A DNA stretch of 64,000 nt from Holophagaceae bacterium (GCA_013334395.1 JAAXXS010000004.1:1-64000), one strand, 5' to 3'; counted from the stretch's first letter, positions 1 to 9,273 are shown. Notes: a model not told the origin generated them from the sequence alone. Numbers and translations: made by a program.

Positions 1-1354
1 GGGCTTGGACCATCCTGTGGAATTCCGGATCCCGCTTCATGCGCTCCCGCACCGAGTCGATGGCATTCATCACGGTCGAGTGGTGCATGTTGAAGGAGCG
101 ACCGATGTCCGCGAAGGGCAGCGAGGCGATTTCCCGAGCCAGGAACATGGCCACCTGACGCGGCAGCAGGATGGCCTGCTGCCGGGAGCGCTTCTTCATC
201 AGGTCGACCAGGGAGACATTGAAGGTCTCGGCCGTCATGCGGAAGATGCGTTCCGGGGGGATCGGGGCCGTGGCCTCTTCCCCGCTCTGCCCCTGGAAGG
301 CGGCATGCGCCACCTCGAGGGTGGGAGGGATCCCGATGAGGCTGGCCTGAAAGATCACTCGGGTCAGAAAGCCCTCCAGGTCGCGGACACTGCCCTTCGC
401 CTTGTGGGCGATGAAGGTCAGGACGTCCTCGGGGATCGGAGGAACATTCGAGAAGTCGGCGTCTTCCAGCTTCTTGCGCAGGATGGCGATGCGGGTCTCG
501 AAGTCCGGCGGCTGGATGTCGGCGGTCAGGCCCCACTTGAAGCGGGTGATGAGCCGCTCGTGACAGCCTTCCAGGCGCTGGGGGGGCTTGTCCGAGGTGA
601 TCACGATCTGCTTCCCATGCTGGAGCAGGTGTTCGAGCACGTGGAAGATCTCTTCCTGGGTCCGCTCCATCTTCCCGAGCGTCTGCACGTCGTCCAGCAA
701 CAGCACGTCGTTCTGCTGGTACTTCTTGCGCATGGGCTCTGTGTTCTTGGCGCGGATCGCGACGGTGAGCTCGTTGAAGAAGTTGTCGACTTTGACGTAG
801 ACCACGCGGAGTTTGGGATCCCGCTCCAGAAGGCCCTTGCCGATGCCCACCATGAGGTGCGTCTTGCCCAGGCCCGCGCCACCGTAGATGAACAGGGGAT
901 TCATGCTGAGGGGGGTGGCGGCCTTGCCGTAGCTGTCCACCACGGCCTTGGCTGCGGCGAAGGCGAGCTGGCTGCCGGGGCCCACAACGAAGCGGTCCAG
1001 CGTGTAGCGATTGAACAGGTGGGGGAAGGAGACGGGAGGATCCACCGGACCCGGAGCGACGGCCTGGGCGCGCCGAGCGGGCTTGGGCTCTGCCACGGGG
1101 CCGCCGTTCACCCGGAACTCCAGACGCAGGTCGCCCAGGCCGCCCACGGCCAGCGCATCGCTGAACTCCTCGGGGAGCTGCTGCTCGATCCAGAGCTTGG
1201 CCGCGGCGCTGGGGACCTGGATCCACAGCGTGCCGCCCTTCACTTCCAGCGGCGCGCAGGGCGCGATCCACTCCTTGAAGCTGGCCTCCGGCAACTGCTT
1301 GGACAGGCCCTGCCGGATGGTCTCCCAGAGAGTTGTGGGGTCGGTGGATCGCAT
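1..1354 (-). CDS. dnaA: DnaA, chromosomal replication initiator (3' end cut by window)
   Basis: This protein opens the replication origin and also acts as a transcription factor. The frame is absent from the ORF track because it runs off the left edge; 451 codons are visible. I translated it from the ATG at 1354. Domain I begins [18 protein letters not shown] Walker A (GGAGLGKT, about residue 158), a Walker B (LLLDDVQ, about 214), and the domain IV box-recognition helix ([12 protein letters not shown], about 419) follow. The visible sequence reaches the usual end of the family, so only a few residues should be missing. It is divergent from rpmH. The 5..1492 plus-strand ORF is its antisense shadow. 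Confidence 0.96.
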   Translation of the reverse strand, partial: MRSTDPTTLWETIRQGLSKQLPEASFKEWIAPCAPLEVKGGTLWIQVPSAAAKLWIEQQLPEEFSDALAVGGLGDLRLEFRVNGGPVAEPKPARRAQAVAPGPVDPPVSFPHLFNRYTLDRFVVGPGSQLAFAAAKAVVDSYGKAATPLSMNPLFIYGGAGLGKTHLMVGIGKGLLERDPKLRVVYVKVDNFFNELTVAIRAKNTEPMRKKYQQNDVLLLDDVQTLGKMERTQEEIFHVLEHLLQHGKQIVITSDKPPQRLEGCHERLITRFKWGLTADIQPPDFETRIAILRKKLEDADFSNVPPIPEDVLTFIAHKAKGSVRDLEGFLTRVIFQASLIGIPPTLEVAHAAFQGQSGEEATAPIPPERIFRMTAETFNVSLVDLMKKRSRQQAILLPRQVAMFLAREIASLPFADIGRSFNMHHSTVMNAIDSVRERMKRDPEFHRMVQA

Positions 1355-1488
1355 GGGTGGCACCGGAGAAAGCGAGCAAGCGCGCGCACCGTCGACGGAG
1401 GGCGCAGCGCGCGCTCCGGCCACACAGGGCTCGCAGAGGGAAACATCAATCTAGCATCCCGGGCGGGGATGCGCCGTTGGAAATGCCC

Positions 1489-1517
1489 TTGAGTTGTACG
1501 GACCTCGCTGGTATTGT
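1489..1517 (+). promoter_or_regulatory. sigma-70 type promoter for rpmH-rnpA-yidC
   Basis: A -35 box TTGAGT (1489-1494) and a -10 box TATTGT (1512-1517) are separated by exactly 17 bases and lie 47 bases before the rpmH start. The 209-base dnaA-rpmH gap holds no DnaA boxes that I can recognise. Confidence 0.65.
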
Positions 1518-1563
1518 TGAAGGTTCGTCCTCCTCCCCGGGAGGGGACCCCCGAGGTGGAACC

Positions 1564-1698
1564 ATGAAGCGCACCTTTCAGCCCAACAACCGCCGCCGCG
1601 CCAAGACCCACGGGTTCCTGAGCCGGATGAAGACCAAGAATGGCCGTCTGGTGCTCAAGCGCCGCCGCGCCAAGGGCCGTCACGTCCTGGCGCTCTAG
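1564..1698 (+). CDS. rpmH: Ribosomal protein bL34
   Basis: This is the 44-residue large-subunit protein bL34. It begins [18 protein letters not shown] and has the very basic [12 protein letters not shown] tail, which is the complete family pattern. A Shine-Dalgarno GAGGTGG precedes the ATG. Its place between dnaA (divergent) and rnpA is the conserved bacterial origin arrangement. The ORF track only shows it inside a longer 121-aa frame (1333..1698); the upstream part of that frame is spurious. Confidence 0.97.
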   Translation: MKRTFQPNNRRRAKTHGFLSRMKTKNGRLVLKRRRAKGRHVLAL

Positions 1699-1719
1699 TC
1701 TCCGCCCAGGCCCTGGCCC

Positions 1720-2088
1720 GTGATCTTCAAGGACCGATTCCGCACGGTCCGTCACAAGGACCACGCGGTTCCCTTACCCCCGCCCCGGCCCCTGCTGGGG
1801 CATTCCTCGTTCCTGGACATCCGGGCCTGGCAGCACGCCGAAGCGGACCAGCCGCTGCTGCTGGTGACCTCACCGCGGAAGACCGGGGGCGCCGTCCAGC
1901 GGAACCACTTCCGCCGGCAGGTGCGCATGGCCTTCCTGGCCAGCGCCGAGTCCCTTGCGGGCCGCCCCTGGGTGATCTGGGTGCGGCCCAGCCGCTCAAC
2001 TCCGGCCCTCAGCACCCTCCGCTTCCAGGACATTGAAAGCCAGCTTCGGCTGGCCCTGCGTCGTCTTTCCCCCCGGGAAACCCCATGA
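1720..2088 (+). CDS. rnpA: Ribonuclease P protein component
   Basis: This is the basic protein subunit that binds RNase P RNA and helps it trim the 5' leaders of pre-tRNAs. The 122-aa product has the RNR signature helix, here RNHFRRQVR at about residues 62-70, and an N-terminal RFRTVR patch. The start is GTG. The stop overlaps the yidC ATG by four bases (ATGA), so the two are probably translationally coupled. The gene is fairly diverged outside the signature, but length, motif and position between rpmH and yidC leave little doubt. The yidD gene that often separates rnpA and yidC is absent. Confidence 0.92.
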   Translation: MIFKDRFRTVRHKDHAVPLPPPRPLLGHSSFLDIRAWQHAEADQPLLLVTSPRKTGGAVQRNHFRRQVRMAFLASAESLAGRPWVIWVRPSRSTPALSTLRFQDIESQLRLALRRLSPRETP

Positions 2089-3635
2089 AAAACCGCAATG
2101 TCATCATCTTCGTCATCGGCAGCATGATCCTGCTGGGCGGCCAGTTCTGGCTGTCCTCGCGCTATGCCAAGCCCGTGCCCGCGTCCAAGGCCGAGGCCAC
2201 CCAGACCGCACCCGCTCCCGCCAAGGCGGAGCCGGTCGCCCCTGTGGCGACCCCGACAGCCACCAAGTCGGCAGAAGGCGTGAAGGTCGCCGATGCGGCC
2301 GCCACCTACACCCTGTCCAACAACGAGCTGACCCTCACCTGGCAGGTCGCCACCGGCGCCCTCAAGCAGGCGGTCTGGCGGCAGGACGGCACGAAGTTCT
2401 TCCCCGCCGGTTTCCCCGGGCTGGGGGCCACCCGGGGTGCTGGCTTCGAAGCGGTCCGCCAGGAGGACAGGGGTGCCAAGGGCACGGCCGTGATCTTTGA
2501 GAACGCCGCCGGCGAGCACCTGGGCTACGTGGTTCCGAGCCTCGGCCACGTGCTGCAGCTGGAGGGCGCCTCCCCCAGCGGTGCCGCGAGCCTGCTGATC
2601 CCAAACCCCGCCACAGAGGAGCCCGTCAAGTACCTGGGCCGCGTCTTCACGCTCAGCGACAAGGGCATTGAGGCGGTGGCCTGGACCGACATGCTGACCG
2701 ACCCGTTCTTCAGCTTCCTGGGTTCCAAGCGGAAGCTGCTGCCGCCCACCGCGGAGCGCCTGGGCCTGGATGCCGGGCTCGAGAAGGACGAAAAGAACCA
2801 GCGCAACCACTACTTCGCCGCCCTCTGGAAGCTGCCGCGCCCGGCGGCCCGGGACAACGCCGTGGGCTACACCCTGCTGCCCGAGCAGGGCCGCCTGGAG
2901 GCCTCGCTGTATCTGGGGCCCAAGCAGGACCAGCCCCTGCTGGCCTTCGAGAAGCCCTTCACCCAGGTCATCGACTACGGCTTCTTCGGTGCCGTGGCCC
3001 ACCTGCTGTTCTGGATCCTCAAGAAGATCCACGCCCTGGTGGGCAACTGGGGCTGGTCCATCGTGCTGTTCACCCTGGTGATCCGCCTCGCCACCTGGCA
3101 CCTGAACACCAAGCAGACCATCTCCATGCTGCGCATGAAGGACTTCGAGCCGCACCAGAAGGCCATCCAGGCCAAATACGAGAAGTTTGGCAGCGACATG
3201 ACCAAGAAGGCCGAGATGCAGAAGGAGCTCATGGAGCTCTATAAAAAGAACGGCCACAACCCCATGGGCGGTTGCCTGCCCATGTTGCTGCAGATGCCCA
3301 TCTTTCTGGCCCTCTGGTCCATGCTCAACGCGGTCTTCGAGCTTCGCAATGCCCCCTTCTTTGGCTGGATCGTTGACCTGTCCTCCCGGGACCCCTACTA
3401 CATCTACCCGGTGCTCATGGGTGGCTCCATGTTCGCCCAGCAGTACATGACTCCGGCCGTGGGCGATCCCGCCCAGCGCAAGATGATGCTGGTGCTCATG
3501 CCCGCGATGATGACCTTCATGTTCGCCCAGAGTCCTGCAGGCCTCACGATCTACTACTTCGTCTTCAACATGATCGGCCTGGCCCAGACCTGGTGGATCA
3601 TGCGGTCCTACCAGCCCCAGTCCATCACGCTGTAG
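2085..3635 (+). CDS. yidC: Membrane protein insertase YidC
   Basis: This inner-membrane insertase folds and inserts membrane proteins alone or with the Sec translocon. The 516-aa protein has an N-terminal membrane anchor (residues 4-24). A large periplasmic domain of the Gram-negative type follows (about 60-300). The conserved insertase core with further membrane segments comes last (about 305-510, including NPMGGCLPMLLQMPIFLALW). A Pro/Ala-rich linker follows the first anchor. The periplasmic P1 domain argues for a diderm host. It overlaps rnpA and is followed ten bases later by the RNA-binding gene jag/khpB, the usual partner order. The C-terminus is short and not strongly basic. Confidence 0.97.
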   Translation: MKNRNVIIFVIGSMILLGGQFWLSSRYAKPVPASKAEATQTAPAPAKAEPVAPVATPTATKSAEGVKVADAAATYTLSNNELTLTWQVATGALKQAVWRQDGTKFFPAGFPGLGATRGAGFEAVRQEDRGAKGTAVIFENAAGEHLGYVVPSLGHVLQLEGASPSGAASLLIPNPATEEPVKYLGRVFTLSDKGIEAVAWTDMLTDPFFSFLGSKRKLLPPTAERLGLDAGLEKDEKNQRNHYFAALWKLPRPAARDNAVGYTLLPEQGRLEASLYLGPKQDQPLLAFEKPFTQVIDYGFFGAVAHLLFWILKKIHALVGNWGWSIVLFTLVIRLATWHLNTKQTISMLRMKDFEPHQKAIQAKYEKFGSDMTKKAEMQKELMELYKKNGHNPMGGCLPMLLQMPIFLALWSMLNAVFELRNAPFFGWIVDLSSRDPYYIYPVLMGGSMFAQQYMTPAVGDPAQRKMMLVLMPAMMTFMFAQSPAGLTIYYFVFNMIGLAQTWWIMRSYQPQSITL

Positions 3636-3644
3636 GAGTTCGCC

Positions 3645-4109
3645 ATGCGCAAGAGCGGCGCCAGCCTGGAGTCCGTGCCTGAACTCATCGCCCGCTGGGC
3701 GGGCCACCTCGGCTTCACGGTGGAGGCCAAGTTCGCCCCCTCGGGCGACGAGGAGGCCTTCCCCAACCGCGTGGCCATCTCGGGTCCAGACGCCTCCCAC
3801 CTGGCCGCCAACCGGGGCGTGGCTCTGGATGCGCTGCAGTTCCTGGTCCACGAGGCCCAGGGCGAGCGCGAGGACTCGAAGCTGGCCTACCTGGATGTGA
3901 AAGGCGCCCGCCTCTTCCGCATGCAGGAGGTCATGGCCATGGGCCTCTATGCCGCCGAGAGGGCCCGGGAATTGGGCAGTCATACCCTGGGCGCCCTGAG
4001 CGCCCGGGAGCGCCGCTGGGTGCACCTGGTGGTCAGCCGTGAAGCGGGCCTGGGCACCGAGAGCGAAGGGGTGGGCACCTTCAAGCCCGTGAAGGTCTTC
4101 CGGAAGTAG
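3645..4109 (+). CDS. jag: Jag/KhpB-like KH-R3H RNA-binding protein
   Basis: This is a cytoplasmic RNA-binding protein of the SpoIIIJ-associated (Jag/KhpB) family. The 154-aa product carries a KH-like fold (about residues 1-75). An R3H domain follows (about 85-150), with the Arg-x3-His motif in RERRWVHLVVS and the typical ending for this family. It lacks the N-terminal Jag_N domain of Firmicute homologues. It directly follows yidC, the conserved context. The exact role in this lineage is unknown; family members affect cell elongation and bind many small transcripts. Confidence 0.85.
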   Translation: MRKSGASLESVPELIARWAGHLGFTVEAKFAPSGDEEAFPNRVAISGPDASHLAANRGVALDALQFLVHEAQGEREDSKLAYLDVKGARLFRMQEVMAMGLYAAERARELGSHTLGALSARERRWVHLVVSREAGLGTESEGVGTFKPVKVFRK

Positions 4110-4118
4110 ACTGGGCAG

Positions 4119-5426
4119 GTGACTGCCGCTCCGGATCCCATCTGCGCACCCGCCACGCCGCTGTTCCCTGCAGCCGTGGCGGTGGTGCGCCTTTCCGGGG
4201 TGGGCCTTGCGCGAGTCCTCGCGCCCCTGCTGGAGCTGCCGCGGCCCCGCCGGGCCGAGCTTCGCACGCTCTGCTGGGACGGTTTTCGGGAGAAGGCCCT
4301 GGTGCTGTTCTTCCCGGGGCCCGCGAGCTATACCGGGGAGGACGTGGTGGAGCTCCAGGTCCACGGCAACCCCCTGCTGGTGCGCCGACTGCTGGGACAC
4401 CTCGGCACCCTGGGCGTGCGGCTGGCCGAGCCGGGCGAGTTCACCCGGCGGGCCCTGCTGAATGGCAAGCAGGGGCTGCTGGAGGCCGAGGCCCTGCGGG
4501 ATCTGGTGGCGGCGGAGACCGACACCCAGGTGCGTCTCGCCCAGGCCCGGGCGGGGGCCCAGCCGGATTGGCTCCGGGAGGCCCGGAGCCGCCTGGCGCC
4601 CTGGATGGCCCGGGCCGAGGCGGTGGTGGACTACGGTGAGGAAGAGGGCATCATACTAGATCTAAAAGACTTGGCCTCTGATCTCGAGCTCCTGAGGGCC
4701 CGGTTCCACGTGGAACAAGCCCGGTGCGGAGCCGCCCGGCACCTGCGCGAGGGCCTCCGTCTGGCCCTGGTGGGCCGGCCCAATTCGGGCAAGAGCACCC
4801 TGTTCAACGCGCTGGCCGGGGAGGACCGGGCCATCGTTACCGACATCCCCGGCACCACCCGGGACGTGCTGGAGGTCCGCTGCGAGTGGCGGGGCCTGCC
4901 CCTGCGGCTGTTCGACACGGCGGGGGTGCGGGAGACCCTGGATCCCCTGGAGCGCTTGGGCGTGGCCCGGGTCCGCCCCGTGCTGGAGGCTGCGGACCTG
5001 ATCCTGCACCTAATTCCTGCCATGGATGCGGGACCCGACGAGGCCCTGACCCTGGCCCTGGGGCCCTTCCTGGGCAAGGTCGCCGAGGTGTGGACCTTCG
5101 GGGATCAGGCTCCGACGGCCGGAGCTGCCATCTCGGCCCTGTCCGGCGACCTGGACGCCCTCGAAGCGATCCTGAGGGCGCGACTGCTGGGGGGCCTGGC
5201 TCCGGATGCCTGCTTCGGCGCCCTGGCCACGGACCGGCAGGGTGCGCTGCTGGATGACTTGGTCCGGCAGCTGGACCTGCTGCTCGCGCTGACCCCTGGG
5301 GATCCTCCAGAGCTGGTGGCCTCACTGCTCCAGGGGGCCTGGGGCCTGCTGGCCAGGCTTACGGGTGAGGACCGGGCCGACACCGCCCTCGATGCCCTGT
5401 TCAGCGGCTTCTGCCTGGGCAAGTAG
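4119..5426 (+). CDS. mnmE: tRNA modification GTPase MnmE
   Basis: MnmE works with MnmG to place the carboxymethylaminomethyl group on wobble U34 of certain tRNAs. The 435-aa protein starts at GTG. It has the folate-binding N-terminal domain and a G domain with GRPNSGKST (about residues 218-226) and DTAG (about 267). It also has the catalytic C-terminal Cys in FCLGK at the very end. All expected motifs are present. The usual next genes at bacterial origins (mnmG, rsmG, parA, parB) do not follow here. A parS-like palindrome is embedded in codons for RFHVEQ. Confidence 0.96.
   Translation: MTAAPDPICAPATPLFPAAVAVVRLSGVGLARVLAPLLELPRPRRAELRTLCWDGFREKALVLFFPGPASYTGEDVVELQVHGNPLLVRRLLGHLGTLGVRLAEPGEFTRRALLNGKQGLLEAEALRDLVAAETDTQVRLAQARAGAQPDWLREARSRLAPWMARAEAVVDYGEEEGIILDLKDLASDLELLRARFHVEQARCGAARHLREGLRLALVGRPNSGKSTLFNALAGEDRAIVTDIPGTTRDVLEVRCEWRGLPLRLFDTAGVRETLDPLERLGVARVRPVLEAADLILHLIPAMDAGPDEALTLALGPFLGKVAEVWTFGDQAPTAGAAISALSGDLDALEAILRARLLGGLAPDACFGALATDRQGALLDDLVRQLDLLLALTPGDPPELVASLLQGAWGLLARLTGEDRADTALDALFSGFCLGK
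4703..4716. promoter_or_regulatory. parS-like ParB-binding palindrome inside mnmE
   Basis: GTTCCACGTGGAAC is a perfect 14-base palindrome matching the core of the bacterial parS centromere site (consensus TGTTYCACGTGRAACA). With its flanks it reads GGTTCCACGTGGAACA. It lies within a coding frame about 3.3 kb from dnaA, and an identical core recurs at 11605. Origin-proximal parS sites inside genes are normal in bacteria. Confidence 0.75.
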
Positions 5427-5465
5427 GCCCCGGAACCCCCACCCTTGCTTGTTCTGGAGTCATCC

Positions 5466-6209
5466 ATGAAGCGCGCTCTCCTCTTGCTGCTGATCTCGGC
5501 CCTCGGGCTGTGGGCCGACGGCGTGGCGGACCTGCGGGCGGCCCTGAGCCGCCTGCAGGGCACCACGGCGCTCAAGGGGACCCTGGAGGTGAAGCGCTGG
5601 AACCGGAACGGTGAGGGCAAGGAGGCCATCGAGCGCACGGGCCACGCCTCGGCCAGGGTCGAGGACGGGCCCCAGGGGCTGCGGATGTTTTGGGATCGGA
5701 CCCTGCTGGGTCAGGTGGGCCAGGAGGCTCGGGCGGTCCGGAAGGATCCGAACGCCAAAAACCCCGCCACCACCGGCCTGGGGGCCCTTTCGCCGAAGCT
5801 GGTGACCGAGCAGATCAATGCCGCCGAGGTCGTGGCCGGGCAGCTTGAACATGCCATTTTCCAGACTGAATCCAGAGAAAGCTATCAGGGGAGGCCCGCG
5901 AGGATTTTGACATTCGGACTGACAACAAAGGGATTTAGTGATCGAGACCGAAAATACGTGAAGGATTTCGCGGGCACCGCCCAGATCTGGATCGATGAGG
6001 ACGGGACGCCCCTCGCTTCCGCCACGAAGGTGAGCCTGAAGGGGCGGGCCTTTCTGGTGGTCTCCTTCAACCAGGAGCAGGAGGAGTCCTCGGTCTTCCA
6101 GAAGGTGGGGGACCGCCTCGTCTGCGTGCGCACCGAGCTGACCTCCACCGGCAGCGGGGCCGGCGAGAAGGGGAAGACCCACAACGTGACGACCTTCGCG
6201 GTTCAGTAG
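5466..6209 (+). CDS. Exported protein of unknown function
   Basis: The 247-aa product begins with a signal peptide (MKRALLLLLISALGLWA) and is predicted to be periplasmic or outer-membrane associated. I start at the ATG 5466, which has GGAG seven bases upstream, rather than the TTG at 5445 given by the track. The rest looks like alternating beta strands, with basic and acidic patches near EVKRWNRNGEGKEAIERT. That recalls LolA/outer-membrane-lipoprotein-sorting folds, but I see no decisive motif. A stretch around 5860-5960 uses more AT-rich codons than its neighbours. It stands alone between mnmE and gatB. Confidence 0.7.
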   Translation: MKRALLLLLISALGLWADGVADLRAALSRLQGTTALKGTLEVKRWNRNGEGKEAIERTGHASARVEDGPQGLRMFWDRTLLGQVGQEARAVRKDPNAKNPATTGLGALSPKLVTEQINAAEVVAGQLEHAIFQTESRESYQGRPARILTFGLTTKGFSDRDRKYVKDFAGTAQIWIDEDGTPLASATKVSLKGRAFLVVSFNQEQEESSVFQKVGDRLVCVRTELTSTGSGAGEKGKTHNVTTFAVQ

Positions 6210-6248
6210 GCGCTTCGCCCCCGGCTACACTGGCCCTGCGGGGGAGGC

Positions 6249-7706
6249 ATGGGCGCTTACGAAGCGGTGATCGGGCTCGAGGTGCACGTCCAGCTGAGGA
6301 CGCGGACCAAGATGTTCTGCGGCTGCGCCAACCGCTATGGCGCCCCGCCGAACACCCAGACCTGTCCCGTGTGCCTGGGTCTGCCCGGGGCCCTGCCCGC
6401 CCTGAACCGGGAGGCCGTCCGCATGGCCCTGGCACTGGGGCTGTCCGTGGACGCCCGGATCCAGCCCCGCAGCACCTTCTACCGCAAGCAGTATTTCTAT
6501 CCGGACCTACCCAAGGGCTATCAGATCACCCAGGGTCCCGTGGCGATCGTCGAGGAGGGGCACCTGGAGATCCCCGGAGACCCCGCCGTCCGCGGCAGCG
6601 AGGGCCCGGTGCGGATTCGCCTGGAGCGGGCGCACCTGGAGGAGGACGCGGGCAAGAGCCACCATGACCTCGACGAGCAGAGCAGCCACGTGGACCTGAA
6701 CCGCGCCGGCGTGCCCCTGCTGGAGATCGTCGGCGCCCCGGACCTGCGCAGCGCCCAGGAGGCCTCGGACTACCTCAAGGCCCTGCACCGCCTGGTGGTG
6801 GCCCTGGGCATCTGTGACGGCAACCTGGAGGAGGGCAGCTTCCGCTGTGACGCCAACGTCAGCCTCCGGCCGGTGGGAGACGCGGCCTTCGGCACCCGGG
6901 TGGAGGTGAAGAACCTGAACTCCTTCCGCTTCGTCCGCCAGGCCCTGGAGCACGAGCTCAGCCGCCAGGCGGCCCTGCTGGAGCGGGGCGAGCCCGTGGC
7001 CATGGAGACCCGGGGCTGGGATGCCGCCGCGGGCGAGACTCGGGGCCAGCGCACCAAGGAAGCCGCCATGGACTACCGCTACTTCCCAGAGCCGGACTTG
7101 CTGCCCCTGACCGTGGATCCCGCCGAGATCGAGGCGGTGCGCGCCACCCTGCCCGAGCGGCCCGACCGGCAGGTCCGCCGCTGGCAGGAGGCCTACGGGC
7201 TGGGGGTCGGAGAGACCCAGACCCTGGCCCAGAGCCCCGCCTTCGCGGCCTACTTCGAGGCCCTGGCCCAGGCGAGCGGCAGCGGCAAGGGCGCCGCCGC
7301 CTGGCTGCTGGGCGAGGTGAGCCGGGTCCTGAACGAGCGCGGGGCCGTCATCGAGGCCTTCCCGGTGGCCCCCGAGGTCCTGGCGGGCCTCGTGAGGCTG
7401 GTGGAGCGCCGCGCGGTGTCCTTCGGCGCGGCCAAGGAGCAGGTCTTCCCGGCCCTGCTGGCCGGCGAAGGCAGCGCCGAGGCCATCGTGGCCCGGAAGG
7501 GCCTGGCCCAGGTGAGCGACCGCGGGGCCATCGAGGCCCTGGTGGCCCAGGTGGTCGCGGAAAACCCGGGGCCCGTGGCGCAGATCAAGGCTGGCAAGGC
7601 CAGCCTGAAGGGGTTCCTGGTGGGTCAGGTGCTCAAGGCCGGTCGGGGCCAGCTCGACGCCCAGGTGGTGAACGAGATCCTGGCTGAAGTGCTGGCCAAG
7701 GACTAG
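6249..7706 (+). CDS. gatB: Asp/Glu-tRNA amidotransferase subunit B
   Basis: GatB is the kinase/transamidase scaffold of GatCAB, which converts misacylated Glu-tRNA(Gln) or Asp-tRNA(Asn) to the correct amide form. The 485-aa product begins with the family signature (YEAVIGLEVHVQL). It carries zinc-site cysteines (CGCANRYG ... CPVCLGLPG) and the KQYFYPDLPKGYQITQ motif. The C-terminal YqeY-like tRNA-binding tail ends in VVNEILAEVL. gatA and gatC are not in the window, so the complex is encoded at more than one locus. A TACACT -10-like box lies about 20 bases before the start. Confidence 0.97.
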   Translation: MGAYEAVIGLEVHVQLRTRTKMFCGCANRYGAPPNTQTCPVCLGLPGALPALNREAVRMALALGLSVDARIQPRSTFYRKQYFYPDLPKGYQITQGPVAIVEEGHLEIPGDPAVRGSEGPVRIRLERAHLEEDAGKSHHDLDEQSSHVDLNRAGVPLLEIVGAPDLRSAQEASDYLKALHRLVVALGICDGNLEEGSFRCDANVSLRPVGDAAFGTRVEVKNLNSFRFVRQALEHELSRQAALLERGEPVAMETRGWDAAAGETRGQRTKEAAMDYRYFPEPDLLPLTVDPAEIEAVRATLPERPDRQVRRWQEAYGLGVGETQTLAQSPAFAAYFEALAQASGSGKGAAAWLLGEVSRVLNERGAVIEAFPVAPEVLAGLVRLVERRAVSFGAAKEQVFPALLAGEGSAEAIVARKGLAQVSDRGAIEALVAQVVAENPGPVAQIKAGKASLKGFLVGQVLKAGRGQLDAQVVNEILAEVLAKD

Positions 7707-7727
7707 CCGCCGCCCCATGCTGGCTCC

Positions 7728-8015
7728 ATGAGCAACGAGATCCCCTCCGCCCTCCAGGCCTATCATCCCGGCGTGGTCCACATCTGCCAGCAGTGCGGCT
7801 GCTCGGTGGTGGACGCGGTGGAGACCCCGGGCGAGCCCTTCCGCTGCCTGGACTGCCGGCACCTGGTCCCGCCCCCGGAGGACGAGCTGACCCGGGCGGC
7901 CCTGGAGGATCGGGGTCCCTACGACATGCCGGACGACAAGCCCACCTTCTGGCGAATCATCACGGTCATCGTCTTCGCCGTGGTGGCCCTGGCCATCGTC
8001 TTCTGGAAGCGGTAG
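7728..8015 (+). CDS. Small zinc-ribbon membrane protein, unknown function
   Basis: The 95-aa protein has two CxxC pairs (CQQC near residue 23 and CLDC near residue 41), which form a zinc-ribbon knuckle. A single C-terminal transmembrane helix (about residues 74-92, IITVIVFAVVALAIVFW) ends in KR. The topology would put the ribbon in the cytoplasm, tethered to the membrane. The ATG lies 21 bases after gatB. I do not recognise the family. Confidence 0.7.
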   Translation: MSNEIPSALQAYHPGVVHICQQCGCSVVDAVETPGEPFRCLDCRHLVPPPEDELTRAALEDRGPYDMPDDKPTFWRIITVIVFAVVALAIVFWKR

Positions 8016-8079
8016 CGGGCGCCCACAGGCCCATGACCTGAGCCCGCCCCGGCCCTATGCTGGAGGTTCGGAGCCGATC

Positions 8080-9273
8080 ATGTCCAAATCCTGGGGACCC
8101 ACCACCACCGCCATCCACGCCGGGAAGCACTTCAACACCACCCGGGCCGTGACCACGCCGATCTTCCAGACCTCGGTCTTCCAGCTCATGGAGAACCAGG
8201 AGGGGGCCACCTTCTCGGCCAGCGTCGAGCCCCCAGCCTTCTACACCCGCTGGGGCAACCCCAACAGCAGCGAGGTGGAGGCGGTGCTGGCGCAGCTCGA
8301 GGGCGCCGAGCGGGCCCTGGTGACGGCGTCGGGCATGGCCGCCTTCGCCCTGGTCTTCGAGGCCTTCCTGAAGCACGGGGACCACCTGGTGGCGCCCAGC
8401 GCCATCTACCTGGGCACCGAGCAGCTCATCCGCCGCTGGGAAGCCGAGCGCGGCCTGCAGGTGACCTGGGTGCAAAACACCCTAGACCTTTGCGAGTGGG
8501 AGGCCGCCATCCGCCCCGAGACCCGCATGCTCTGGGTGGAGACCCCCTCCAACCCCACCCTGGCCCTCACGGACCTGGCGGGAGTCGGGGCCCTGGGCCG
8601 GCGGCTCGGCATCCGCACCGTGGCCGATAACACCTTCCCGAGCCCCATCCACACGAAGCCCCTGGCCTTCGGGTTCGACCTGAGCGTGGCCTCCGCCACG
8701 AAATATCTGGCGGGCCACTCGGACGTGGTGGCCGGCGTCATCGCCGGGCGGGACGCCGACATCGTGGCCTGCTGGCACCTGACCAAGCTCCTGGGGCCGA
8801 CGCTGGACCCCATGGCCGCCTGGCTGCTGCACCGGGGCCTGAAGACCCTTGCCCTGCGCATGCGGCGGGCCTCGGACAACGCCCAGGCCCTGGCCCAGTG
8901 GCTGCTCTGGCAGCCCCAGGTGGCGCGGGTGGACTACCCGGGCCTGCCGACCCACCCGGGCCACGAGGTCGCCGCCCGGCAGATGGAGAAGGGCTTCGGC
9001 GCCATGATCGGGGTCGAGCTGCGGGCCGGACAGCTGGCAGGGCAGCGCTTCTGCGAGGCGCTGGAGGTCATCACCCGGGGCGTGAGCCTCGGCGGCGTCG
9101 AGAGCCTCATCCAGCACCCGGCCAGCATGAGCCACCTGCGGACCGCCCCCGAGGTGAAGGCCCGCCTAGGCATCACCGACGGCCTGCTGCGCTTCTCGGT
9201 GGGCATCGAGGACGAGCCGGACCTGGTCGCCGACCTCGAAAAGGGCTTCGAAGCCGCCGCGGAGGCCAGGTGA
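8080..9273 (+). CDS. Trans-sulfuration PLP enzyme (cystathionine gamma-synthase/lyase or O-acylhomoserine sulfhydrylase family)
   Basis: This is a Cys/Met-metabolism PLP enzyme of 397 aa. It shows YTRWGNPNSSEVE near the N-terminus, the ETPSNPTL loop, and the PLP lysine in SATKYLAGHSDV (about residue 208). The family uses O-acylhomoserine or cystathionine to move sulfur between cysteine and homocysteine, or takes sulfide directly. Sequence alone does not settle which reaction applies. Its TGA is overlapped by the GTG start of the ThiS-like gene, which favours a sulfhydrylase fed by a sulfur-carrier protein; that is inference. A TATGCT promoter-like box lies at 8056. Confidence 0.88.
   Translation: MSKSWGPTTTAIHAGKHFNTTRAVTTPIFQTSVFQLMENQEGATFSASVEPPAFYTRWGNPNSSEVEAVLAQLEGAERALVTASGMAAFALVFEAFLKHGDHLVAPSAIYLGTEQLIRRWEAERGLQVTWVQNTLDLCEWEAAIRPETRMLWVETPSNPTLALTDLAGVGALGRRLGIRTVADNTFPSPIHTKPLAFGFDLSVASATKYLAGHSDVVAGVIAGRDADIVACWHLTKLLGPTLDPMAAWLLHRGLKTLALRMRRASDNAQALAQWLLWQPQVARVDYPGLPTHPGHEVAARQMEKGFGAMIGVELRAGQLAGQRFCEALEVITRGVSLGGVESLIQHPASMSHLRTAPEVKARLGITDGLLRFSVGIEDEPDLVADLEKGFEAAAEAR

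Noticed and set aside
5-1492. 495-aa plus-strand ORF over dnaA
   Set aside because: It is the antisense shadow of dnaA. The minus strand gives a complete set of DnaA motifs.
1355-1563. Replication origin in the dnaA-rpmH gap
   Set aside because: I found no DnaA boxes (TTATCCACA-like) or AT-rich unwinding region there. If oriC is close, it is more likely beyond the left edge, after dnaA.
1752-4400. 882-aa minus-strand ORF
   Set aside because: It runs antisense to rnpA, yidC, jag and mnmE, all with clear motifs. Its low-complexity His/Gly/Gln composition is typical of shadow frames in GC-rich DNA.
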